Of a DNA stretch of 64,000 bases, positions 11,782-22,100 are shown piece by piece; position 1 is the stretch's first letter; every line of letters begins with the position of its first letter. The notes beneath the pieces are model-generated. The model was not told the DNA's origin. It ran no database searches and saw only the letters and a list, made by a program, of their open reading frames with translations. Both the position numbers and the translations under genes were made by a program. Origin of the DNA: Symbiodinium natans (Eukaryota > Sar > Dinophyceae > Suessiales > Symbiodiniaceae); NCBI GenBank assembly GCA_905221605.1, contig CAJNDS010002499.1, positions 62,001 through 126,000 of the forward strand. The letters are read 5' to 3'.

Positions 11782-11931
11782 TCTTTCAACACGCAGCAAC
11801 GGCTTCATTTTTCAGAGGTGATTCGACAAGAAGTTCAGGATTTGCGTTCCAACCACATTCCTTCGCTTTTTCAGCAGACTCGCCGGCGAGTGAAATGCCC
11901 AAGTCGCTTCATCATCCTTCGAGGAAAGTTG
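11782..11931 (+). CDS. Candidate exon B with a clear splice-donor-like end
   Basis: After an acceptor-like TTCTTTGCAG the frame reads NTQQRLHFSEVIRQEVQDL, RSNHIPSLFQQTRRR and VKCPSRFIILRGKL, ending exactly at a codon boundary before GTGAGT (11932-11937). The donor match and the dense charged/hydrophobic pattern support a real exon. The frame meets TGA soon after the donor, as expected for an intron. A competing reading in another frame runs on through 12047 (KVGEYARHMKAMKAMQEGL) and could be the following exon or an alternative. No homologue is recognised. Confidence 0.38.
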
Positions 11932-12082
11932 GTGAGTATGCCAGGCACATGAAGGCCATGAAAGCAATGCAAGAAGGTCTGACAGCCGTACGTGGTGAGG
12001 TGAAGAAGTGCTGTGCTCGGACAGGTTCATTCAGAAGCAACGCTTAGAATTTCGTATTTCCTAACTCAAGACCGGCTGAAAG

Positions 12083-12502
12083 ATGCTAAAGCGCGTCGAG
12101 TTTTGTCATATTGCACTTTGCATTTCTGTGAGCTCGAGGCTCAGTGAAATCCTGGAGGCAGTCCAGGCAACACAAGCCCCTGTCAGAGAGGACATGCCGT
12201 TCATGCGGATGTCGTGTCACGGTGTTGACAAGCCTTCGACAGAGGAGCACTCCGACAAGGCAAGAGAGGCCTTGACCAGATGCGCACCTGTTTCTGAGGA
12301 AAGATGCAGACATTGGCTGCGGTACCGCGTTCAGGTGTTGGCATTGAAAGTGCAAGTCAGCGATTTGCAGGAGCAGGCTCTTCAGCAGAAAGCCTCGGTC
12401 AAGCTCCTAAAGTTACATCCGGAGGTGACGCAGCTTGTGGTCAAAGGCCTCGAGGAACGCTTTGCGAGCCTAAGGGCGGATGTGTCAAAGGAGGCTCGGT
12501 GA
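12083..12502 (+). CDS. Candidate exon C, coiled-coil-like
   Basis: An open frame of 139 codons ends at TGA (12500-12502). The most protein-like part starts near 12130 with LSEILEAVQATQAPVREDM and continues VLALKVQVSDLQEQALQQK, then EVTQLVVKGLEERFASL. Leucines and valines at heptad-like spacing suggest a coiled coil. An acceptor-like AG sits just before LSEIL, so the upstream ATG at 12083 need not be used. Likely the last exon of the same locus as exons A and B. No function is assigned. Confidence 0.36.
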   Translation: MLKRVEFCHIALCISVSSRLSEILEAVQATQAPVREDMPFMRMSCHGVDKPSTEEHSDKAREALTRCAPVSEERCRHWLRYRVQVLALKVQVSDLQEQALQQKASVKLLKLHPEVTQLVVKGLEERFASLRADVSKEAR

Positions 12503-12721
12503 CCAGTGAGACGGGATGGCATTTTCGGGGGATGTCTGGTGGTGATGAAGGTCGCCTCTGCTATCCGAGAGAGCAAGGAGGATCGCTCAGGCAGCCAGAG
12601 TTGTTTTGGTTGTGCCATTGGTGCCAATGTCTGCCATATTTCTGCCACACACAGCTTCTGATGTTTCTTTTTTGCTGCTCTCTGCCAGCTGCCTGGCGAA
12701 GACTGTCGGCTCTTGAGGCTG
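12503..12721. other. No recognisable feature
   Basis: Downstream of the coiled-coil candidate. Short frames only. Confidence 0.4.
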
Positions 12722-12858
12722 GGCATGTGTATACACACATAATCCATATATATATATATGTATATATTTGTATGTGTATATATATTTATATGTGTACATT
12801 TTTTTTTTCCGGCTCTTTCCTTCCCCTTGTCGTTTTTTTTTTTTTTTTTTTTTTTCCT
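12722..12858. repeat. TA/TG microsatellite and poly-T tracts
   Basis: TATATATA and TGTATATA words run from about 12728 to 12796, followed by two T homopolymers (about 12799-12808 and 12832-12855). The minus-strand Lys-rich frames across it are artefacts. Confidence 0.9.
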
Positions 12859-12915
12859 TGCCCTTCCTTTCCCTACCTTGGCAGTTCGATTTGGAGGGTC
12901 TGTGCCATCGGTGTA

Positions 12916-12952
12916 GTTCTTGTCTTGTCTTGTCTTGCCTTGTCTTGTGTGG
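12916..12952. repeat. (TCTTG)n pentanucleotide repeat
   Basis: About seven copies of TCTTG with one or two changes (CCTTG). Confidence 0.9.
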
Positions 12953-13685
12953 ACGGTGTGAGTGGTTTTTGATGCACCGGGCAAGGCTTGGCCAGAGTCG
13001 CAGGCCGAGCTCAATGCGGATCTTCATATGCTGCGGCAGGAGCACGAGGAGGATGCGCTGCATGACCTGCCCGTCATCCTTGCCGGATTCTGTGTGGTCA
13101 CCGTTGGTGCTGTTTTTGTTCGTAGGCACGCTCTTCTTCGTTTTTGCTTGGCCTCGAGATTGCCAAGTCTGGCTTGGTGTACAAAGTAATTAAGCGTCCC
13201 CCATTGAGCTGTGCCGTTACTATCGCATCTCTACACAAATCATGGGTTCATTAGATTTAGATATGGAAAAGCACGTGTTCGGTGGTGTTCATCATTCTCG
13301 GCCCTCGGAGCTGATGCTGTTTCCACACGTATCGCTGAGGACAAAAGGCCCGTTACAGCTGAAGGTGTCGGTTCACAAAAACGACTAAGACAAAGGCACA
13401 GGAAGCATGGGCGTGAGTGGATGTGCAAACTTTGTGAAGGGGCTGTCTTTCGCCATCCTATTGCGATCCCCCAGTCGTGCTCGATCTCGAAGCGGCGTGC
13501 GGGCCCCATTTCGAACAGATGTCTAGCGAGCTTCTTGGTTGAAGATGCTTGTGGCGTAGGGAGTTGAAATCCTTCAATCTAGCCCGAGCTAGTACAAGGG
13601 GGCTCATACTCGTAGGCTTCGGAAGAGTGTTTTGGCATCCTCAACTAGATGGAATATGATTTTCCGCGGGGAAGTTGTTTGCGAA
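12953..13685. other. Unassigned; one small protein-like frame
   Basis: The only item of note is a 48-codon plus-strand frame from an ATG near 13242 to TAA near 13388. It reads MEKHVFGGVHHSRPSELML, then TKGPLQLKVSVHKND. It may be an exon or chance. The remaining frames show no motif. Confidence 0.3.
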
Positions 13686-14330
13686 ATCTGGCTGGTTGTC
13701 CCGACCCATATAGATAGAAGATGCCGGCGCGCATGTAGCTGAAATCTGGATGGCTTCCCGACCCCATAGATAGAATATGATTGAGGGTTTTGGTGGGGCT
13801 CCTGTGGAAAGGCCTTCTCCAGCATCCATAAATTTTAAAGGTTTCTCCCAAATAGAGGGGAGCCAAAAGCTTGAGTTTTTGGCGCTTCGATTTTCAGCCC
13901 AAACTCTAAACCCATCATTCTATCTCTGGGGTCGGTTCCGTTTTGTGGGTTTGTGCTGCGGGCGGGTCCCTAAACCCAAGATTCTATCTACGGGGTCGTT
14001 GCATCGCATTGCCGCCGCCGCTTGATGGGGATTTCAAACAAGCCGCGAAACATTTTTCAAGAAGGGCTCCTGTGGGAAAGGCCTGTTCCAGCACACTTAA
14101 ATCTTCTAAGGTTTCTGGCTGCCGCAGCCCCGCGAAAGCTGCAAACGCTTGATTTTTCATCGGTTCAATTTTCAGTCCAAACCCTCAACCCAATATTCTA
14201 ACCATGGGCTCGGTGCCGTTTTTTTGGTATTGTGGGTGGGTCCCTAAACCAAATGTTTTTAAATTGTGGTGTCGGCTCCATCGTGGCCGCCCCCTCCTAG
14301 ATAAGGAACCCCGCATAAGCCCCAAAATGG
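13686..14330. repeat. Foldback cluster: ~268-bp direct duplication plus inverted copies
   Basis: Two diverged direct copies start near 13796 and 14064. Both begin GGCTCCTGTGG(G)AAAGGCC and run through AAGGTTTCT, GATTTTCA.(C)CC, ATTCTA, GG..CGGT.CCGTTTT and GGGTCCCTAAACC. To the left, at about 13694-13720 and 13752-13778, the words CCCGACCC(C)ATAGATAGAA occur. These are the reverse complement of ATTCTATCT(C/A)(T/C)GGGGTCG in the direct copies, with similar spacing of about 60 bp. The block is therefore partly palindromic around about 13.85 kb. Confidence 0.65.
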
Positions 14331-15170
14331 CCCATGTCACAATACACGCCCCTGGTAGCCATTCGAGGGCCCCTAGATTTGTTTGAAACCCGATTGTGAA
14401 GCTGGATGGCGTGGTTTTTGTGTTTGTTTGCCGTGTTCATGGTCTTTGGGGACGGCGTTTTTGCGGATTCCGGGTAGGCCTCAGGCATGGCCGCACCCAT
14501 AGATATTTCATGTTCGTTGTTTTTGGCTTGCACTCTTTGAAAACTCTAACGAAATGGAAGAGGCATAGCTACCCCCTCTTTTATCATCCGGCAAGCGATG
14601 TTGCACACTTAGCGTGACTGGCACTGAAAGGCATCAACGCATTTTCTCTCAAGTCCCGCTCCCTGAAACACACGGGCGCCACCAACCAGTCGCCCCCACA
14701 CCAACTGCGGTTGGTCCTGAATCTGGTGATCCCCCCCCCCCCGTTTAGGCGGATCAGTCTATGCTGAAACTCAAGTTCCTCAGAAGGAGCTTGGTTGGAG
14801 ACTTTTTGGCATCCATGAACTGTCCAATCCACCGGACTGTTTAGTCAGGACCAGGAGATGAAGATTAGAGTGCAACACGAGCAGGCAATCTTGAACCACA
14901 GGATCAAGGCATGCCCAGGTTGCCAAAGCTTTTGAGGCATTTCGTGTTGAAGGCAATTTTGACAATGCGGGTAAGTAAGCCTGCTGCCACGAGCCTGTGC
15001 GTTGTGCGAAAAGAACGAGCGAACGCCCGCGAAAGATCAGGCTATCACGTGGAACTTGCGTTCAAGTAGCTTAAAGCGCATGGGGTCCGAAATACATTCT
15101 AGACTTTATCACCGGGTCCGGCTTTCACCTTTCACGTCGTGGTATGCGGGCAAGTGCATCGGCTAGTGAG
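14331..15170. other. No recognisable gene
   Basis: Short frames with no motif. A 12-C homopolymer lies near 14731. Confidence 0.4.
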
Positions 15171-15182
15171 ATGCCGGGAAGA

Positions 15183-15609
15183 CTATGCCGCCACTTGTGC
15201 AGGACAGAAGCCTCATGGAGGCTCTTCGCCGCGATCTGGAAGGGTTGGGCAGACAGGCTGGGCGCCGTCGAGCTTGTGACACATCGAGATAACGGAGTTG
15301 CAGACCAAGGTAGTACAACTTCGGAGAGAAGTTTCGATTGGCCAAGACCCTGCAGAGGCCGCATTGCGTTTCAATGCCAGCACAAGGTTGCAAGGTTCCC
15401 AGCAAGGTTCCCAGAGGTTCCTGCAGAGCACCTTGAAGTCAGAGCATCTTGAAGAAAGGCTGGAGTGGGTGACTTGGACGCTGCTCCTCGTGGGTTGCTT
15501 GAAGGCGAGCACCTTCAAAGACGCAAGACAAACAATTGTGCCAAGCTTTCAGCTCCTTTCAAGAGGTTCGGTTAGAACAAAGTCTGGACCTCAACAGTTT
15601 CAAGGATAG
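15183..15609 (+). CDS. Candidate coiled-coil exons, unassigned
   Basis: One frame (15186-15293) reads MPPLVQDRSLMEALRRDLEG, then LGRQAGRRRA. A second, open from about 15280 to 15609, reads HIEITELQTKVVQLRREVSI, then FLQSTLKSEHLEERLEWV. Both are charged, leucine-spaced and coiled-coil-like, in different frames, as two exons of one gene would be. Borders are unresolved and no family is recognised. Confidence 0.3.
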
Positions 15610-17755
15610 AGGTACGGTTCGCTGCAACAGCGGGCTCAAAACCATACCATTGCTGCTACCCGTAGGGCCGGCACAGATTCTTGGGGCTGGCTTGTCTCTC
15701 CCCACAGCATGCAATGCACACTTCCGATGTTGTGCTCGATACAAGTGTGGATGTCCCTTTGTGGAACTGTGGAACCTTGTGCAGAAGCTCCTGAAGTGGT
15801 TCGTTTTCCAGATATCCTCGCTTTGTTCAAGAGTGCATGTGGAAGCTCCTTCCAAGTTGGTTTCTTATACAACACTTTCTAAGTATGCGTTATCTGTAGG
15901 AGACTTTTTAGACACTTTTGTTGTATTTGTTATGTTACTGCGGGCATGCAGGCATTGCCGTAGAGTGTTGCAGCTAGTGCTGTTGAATTGCTGGGGAATC
16001 GCGAGGCATCTTTGGCGCACCAGCGCCGTCGGCACCCAACGTGGCGGATGTGCCGGCATCCTCTGCAGCTCCCAAGACTCTTCGAAGTGCCGTCAAGCTG
16101 ACCACCTCAATGGCAAGCTCGCGCTCGCCTCGTGGGAGGCTTAGTTTTGGCAAAGCAGGGACGAGGCTTCGCTTTGGACTTGATTGTCTGGAGAGGAAGC
16201 AGCCGCAAGACCAAAAGTCCGGAACAGAGACGAAGCATCGAGGGGCAGGCTTAGGGAGCCAAAATGGGACACAAATCAGCTGCGCCTGCATGCATGGATT
16301 GTAGCTGGGATCCCTGCAAGGTGAGGCCTCGATCGAGCAATCCCCGAGACAGGAGCGAAAGAGGCTCGCCCTTTCTTCGTCTGCAGCGGCACTATTCGTC
16401 ACTATGCGTCACTGCAGGCTTTTCGATTCTCCAGAAGACAATGCTTGTCAGTTTGAGAGGTTCGAGGTCCACTGTTTCGGGCTTTCCGGCTGTCATTGGC
16501 AACAAGGCAGGCGCAATTAGACATCTCTGTGAGTTGACCCCTATGACCAGCATATGTGCTCAGCTGGAGTGGGCGCTGACCGCGAAGTCAATTCAGGCAA
16601 GCATGCATCAGAATGTATCATGTCATAGGTTCTTATACATGCACAAGCATGCCGGAAGCTCATCGAACCATTGATCCGATGACCAGTCTCCCTTTTCCTT
16701 ACTTGCTTAAACTTCAAATCTCTGCTCATCATTTTGTGTGCGGCTTTGATGTGAAGCGTCCTCGACTTTGTGTTCACGCAGCATTTCGTTCTTTGACTGG
16801 AGCGCACTTCTCTCATCTGCTTCGCAGGTGGCAAGGGAAACTCCAGGTCTCCGCCTAAGCCGATGGTCGCCAGGGCATTGCCGTAGCATGCTACGAGTCT
16901 TCTCTACGTTTACGGGAAGGGGGGCACCTCCGAGCTTTGACTCTGAAGATGTTTCCGAAGTGTTCTTGCGTCACAATGCGTCACACATGGTGCGGTCTTA
17001 CCAACAGGCTAAGCTCGGCCATGCAGTTACCTGCAGTTTTCCTCTGTCGTTTCAGTCGTGAAGCCACAGATGCAGTAGCCGCAGAGGTGTTGCTGGAGCT
17101 CTCCTGGTCACTGGTGAAATGGAGGTTGGAGAAGAACGAATGCGTCATTGCCGATGATACTGCTCGTCTCTTGCCATTCAGGTAGCTGGAGTCTACTGCC
17201 GTTTGAAGTTTTTCCCGGACGGCAGTCCATTGCGCCAAGTGCCGGGCTTCTGCAGTGCGTAACTTACGACTTACGAACTTAAGAAATCCATAGTCTGTCC
17301 CCGTGCTGGTTCCGGGCTTTTCCCGATGAGGCCTCTACATGGTATGCACCGTGCCGAATGTCAACGTACGGTTCATACCTCGAAGTGCCAGAAATGCCAG
17401 CGATGTTTAATGTTTAGATGTGTGCTGAGTTCGTGGCAAGCATCGCAGGTTCAGGTTATTTGCCGGGACAAAGTACTCACCGGTCTTGGAGGACAGACTT
17501 CGCGGTGCTCCTCTTGCTCTCTCAAGTGCCCTAAGTTCTAAGAAGTTCTAAGTGTTTTCCCCCAATTTTCCAGGCCAACACTGCGCGGGGTGGCCGCGAC
17601 CAGGGAAGGTCGGGCTTGGGTCCATGATGGTACACTCGTGCCCTGTACGAGCCTACAGTAATTCTTGGAGGCATGACCTATGCCAACTGAAGGACGCCTC
17701 TTGACCTAGTTAACTCTCACAGTTTGCATTGCATCCTTGTCTCTTTTCTTGTGCA
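15610..17755. other. No recognisable gene
   Basis: Overlapping frames up to 202 codons (15536-16144, plus) exist, with none showing domain-like patterns. No repeats longer than a few units and no RNA gene signals were seen. Probably intron or intergenic DNA. Confidence 0.4.
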
Positions 17756-17756
17756 G

Positions 17757-17875
17757 AAGACATCAGGTCCTGGGTGATGACGGCAGCGTTGTGGTCGGTG
17801 CAGAAATATTGGAGGTCATTGCTGCTGCTCTTTGTGTTCGGCTCTTGGGCTCTGGCTTGTCTGCAAAGGTTCAGG
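17757..17875 (+). CDS. Candidate exon after a strong acceptor-like tract
   Basis: A pyrimidine tract and TTTTCTTGTGCAG precede a frame that reads HQVLGDDGSVVVGAEILEVI, then AAALCVRLLGSGLSAK. The next bases, AAAG|GTTCAG, could be a donor, and the frame stops at TGA shortly after. The Gly/Val/Ala-rich alternating pattern looks like folded protein but is too short to assign. A second frame across the same DNA is open for 128 codons but looks less protein-like. Confidence 0.33.
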
Positions 17876-19104
17876 CTGCAACCTGAAGCTTTCGTGATGG
17901 TGGGCGGCCCACCACTGTTTCTTGCTTCAGCGGTACAAAGTCTGGCTGCAGCATGTGTACTTGTACATACCGGAAAGTTTCCTCACAGCCGAAGATGCGC
18001 ATGCCAGACGGACACTAGTACCAAATACCGGTGTGCTGAGCTGTTGTCATGCACAAGAAAGTGGTTAATAAACAGCGAGCTGCGACTTGTACAAAGCCAT
18101 GAATTGCATAGTTAGGTTCCACCTTCACGCTATGTGTCCGATAGCTTACGATAGCTTACCCATTGCCTAAAACAACCTTGAGTGTTGAGCCAGACGGGCA
18201 AAGACTAGCTTCTCATTAGGACAATGCGCAGTCGTTTGAAGCATCTTGTTCTTTCTAGCCTTCCTCAGTCAGCATGGCCTGATTTGACTGCTTTGGTTGA
18301 GGCTCTCCAGGGGAAGGGGGGGGGGTGGAACAAAAAGGGACAGTTCGGGAATCCGGAACCTAAAACTTGCGACGCCACGATCGGGGCAAAGGGTCCAGTG
18401 CAAGGAGAGTTGTGAAAGGGTGGCGGCTGGTAACTTCGCAGAGCTCGAAATCTTGAACAAGGAATGAGCAGCCTCTGCGGGTTTTGGCTGAGGCTCACCT
18501 GTGACCCAGTCTGCTGCTTCCTATGCTTTCCATCACGCGATGTGCTAGACTGAAGGCTGCCTCAATCGCCTCAAGGCAATGGGTGATTGCCTCTTTGCAA
18601 AGATGTTCAGTAACAGTGCCCCCCCTGCAAGCTGATACAGTTCTCCCTCATCTGTTTTATTATTTTATTGTTCCACGACGTGGCTGTATCTTCTGCATGC
18701 AAGGGAGGCAAAACAGGCAGACACCTCAGCAAGAGGGAGGGTGAAGCTCATACACAAAAATCACTGAAATTCTAAAAAGTCTTGATCCAAAGTTTCATTG
18801 GTCTTAAGAAGATCCAGCAATGATGCACCCTGATGAATTTATTATACCATCGTCGTGCGAGTGGTGCTTTCTGTGCTTGTGCTACATTGCTAGTTGAACT
18901 GTGAAGCGTTAGCTGGATTCAGTTGGCTGCTGTAGTTGGGAAACATGACAAGAAGAACGCTCCACACTAGGCCAACTGCAACACTATTTAGAAAGGTGAC
19001 TTCACATGCCATGAACGAGGTGAGTTACCCATGACAGGCAGCATGAGAATGGCAATGTAAGTCTGCTTTCATGCGTTTCCACTTACAATGAAGTCGTAGA
19101 CGAA
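17876..19104. other. No recognisable gene; possible 5' region of the next gene
   Basis: Short frames without motifs. A donor-like GTAAGT at 19057 and the frame of the next gene being open upstream of its ATG leave room for a spliced 5' leader. No promoter element or spliced-leader relic was recognised. Confidence 0.35.
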
Positions 19105-22100
19105 ATGTCCACGTTGGAGCACGTGGGTAATGTACCCGCTGCGTCTAGCAGAAGCTCTGCAGCCAACCAAGAAGACGAGGATGACATGCCTCCACTGGAG
19201 TACGTTGGTGCAAGTACGCCGCTTGACGTGCCTTTGCGTGAGGGAGACAGAGTTCTGCTGAGAGGTCTCTCCAAGAAAGAGCTCAACGGCCAGAAAGGAA
19301 CCTTGCAGAACTTTGCACAGGCCCAGCAAGGCAGGCTGGCGGTGAAGCTTGATTCAGGACAGCGTGTGTCGATTAAGCCTGAGAACTTGGGCAAGTTGGA
19401 ACCCGAGAGCAATGGCAGTTTTGTCGATGCATCTTGCCCAGCCGATGATTCCGACATGCCGCCTTTGGAATACGTGGGCGCTGCCGCTACGCCCAATGTT
19501 GACGGCAAGCAGCACTCACAGGGAAGCGCTGCCACCGAAACTGGCCGGCATGCTGATGATGACGGCGAGATGCCCCCGCTGGAGTATGTAGGCACTGCAC
19601 CGGCTGCATCCAGCAGAAGTTCTGCAGCCAAGCAAGAGGACGAGGATGATATGCCTCCGCTGGAGTACGTTGGTGCAAGTACGCCGCTTGACGTGCCTTT
19701 GCGTGAGGGCGACAGAGTTCTGCTGAAAGGGCTGTCCAAGAAAGAGCTCAACGGCCAGAAAGGAACCTTGCAGAGCTTTGCACAAGCCCAGCAAGGCAGG
19801 CTGGCGGTGAAGCTTGATTCGGGACAGCGTGTGTCGATCAAGCCTGAGAACTTGGGCAAGTTGGAACCCGAGAGCAATGGCGGTTTTGTCGATGCATCTT
19901 TTCCAGCCGATGATTCCGACATGCCGCCTTTGGAATACGTGGGCGCTGCCTCCACGCCCAATGGTGTCGGCAAGCAGCACTCACAGGGAAGCGCTGCCAC
20001 CGAAGCTGGCCGGCATGCTGATGAAGAAGGCGAGATGCCCCCGCTGGAGTACGTGGGCACTGCACCGGCTGCATCCAGCAGAAGTTCTGCAGGCAAGCAA
20101 GAAGACGAGGATGACATGCCTCCACTGGAGTACGTTGGTGCAAGTACGCCGCTTGACGTGCCTTTGCGTGAGGGCGACAGAGTTCTGCTGAAAGGGCTGT
20201 CCAAGAAAGAGCTCAACGGCCAGAAAGGAACCTTGCAGAGCTTTGCACAGGCCCAGCAAGGCAGGCTGGCGGTGAAGCTTGATTCAGGACAGCGTGTGTC
20301 AATCAAGCCTGAGAACTTGGGCAGGCTGGAACCCGAGAGCAATGGCAGTTTTGTCAATGCGTCTTGCCCAGCCGATGATACCGACATGCCGCCTTTGGAA
20401 TACGTGGGCGCTGCCGCTACGCCCAATGTTGACGGCAAGCAGCAGTCACGGGGAAGCGCTGTCACCACAACTGGCCGGCATGCTGATGATGATGGCGAGA
20501 TGCCCGCATTGGAGTACGTGGGAACTGCACCGGCTGCATCCAGCAGAAGTTCTGCAGGCAAGCAAGAAGACGAGGATGACATGCCTCCACTGGAGTACGT
20601 TGGTGCAAGTACGCCGCTTGACGTGCCGTTGCGTGAGGGCGACAGAGTTCTGCTGAAAGGGCTGTCCAAGAAAGAGCTCAACGGCCAGAAAGGAACCTTG
20701 CAGAGCTTTGCACAGGCCCAGCAAGGCAGGCTGGCGGTGAAGCTTGACTCGGGACAGCGTGTGTCGATCAAGCCTGAGAACTTGGGCAAGTTGGAACCCG
20801 AGAGCAATGGCAGTTTTGTCGATGCATCTTGCCCAGCCGATGATTCCGACATGCCGCCTTTGGAATACGTGGGCGCTGCCTCCACGCCCAATGTCGTCGG
20901 CAAGCAGCACTCGCAGGGAAGCGCTGTCACAGCAACTGGATGTCATGCTGATGATGACGGCGAGATGCCCCCGCTGGAGTACGTGGGCACTGCACCGGCT
21001 GCATCCAGCAGAAGTTCTGCAGCCAAGAAAGAAGACGAGGATGACATGCCTCCACTGGAGTATGTTGGTGCAAGTACGCCGCTTGACGTGCCGTTGCGGG
21101 AGGGCGACAGAGTTCTGCTGAGAGGTCTCTCCAAGAAAGAGCTCAACGGCCAGAAAGGAACCTTGCAGAGCTTTGCACAAGCCCAGCAAGGCAGGCTGGC
21201 GGTGAAGCTTGACTCGGGACAGCGTGTGTCGATCAAGCCTGAGAACTTGGGCAAGTTGGAACCCGAGAGCAATGGCGGTTTTGTCGATGCATCTTGCCCA
21301 GCCGATGATTCCGACATGCCGCCTTTGGAATACGTGGGCGCTGCCTCCACGCTCAATGGTGTCGGCAAGCAGCACTCACAGGGAGGCGCTGCCACCGAAG
21401 CTGGCCGGAATGCTGATGATGAGGACGAGATGCCCCCACTGGAGTACGTGGGCACTGCACCGGCTGCATCCAGCAGAAGTTCTGCAGGCAAGCAAGAAGA
21501 CGAGGATGACATGCCTCCACTGGAGTACGTTGGTGCAAGTACGCCGCTTGACGTGCCTTTGCGTGAGGGCGACAGAGTTCTGCTGAAAGGGCTGTCCAAG
21601 AAAGAGCTCAATGGCCAGAAAGGAACCTTGCAGAGCTTTGCACAGGCCCAGCAAGGCAGGCTGGCGGTGAAGCTTGACTCAGGACAGCGTGTGTCGATCA
21701 AGCCTGAGAACTTGGGCAAGTTGGAACCCGAGAGCAATGGCAGTTTTGTCGATGCATCTTGCCCAGCCGATGATTCCGACATGCCGCCTTTGGAATACGT
21801 GGGCGCTGCCTCCACGCCCAATGTTGACGGCAAGCAGCACTCACAGGGAAGCGCTGCCACCGAAGTTGGCCGGCATGCTGATGATGAGGACGAGATGCCC
21901 CCACTGGAGTATGTAGGCACTGCACCGGCTGCATCCAGCAGAAGTTCTGCAGGCAAGCAAGAAGACGAGGATGACATGCCTCCACTGGAGTACGTTGGTG
22001 CAAGTACGCCGCTTGATGTGCCTTTGCGTGAGGGCGACAGAGTTCTGCTGAGAGGTCTCTCCAAGAAAGAGCTCAACGGCCAGAAAGGAACCTTGCAGAG

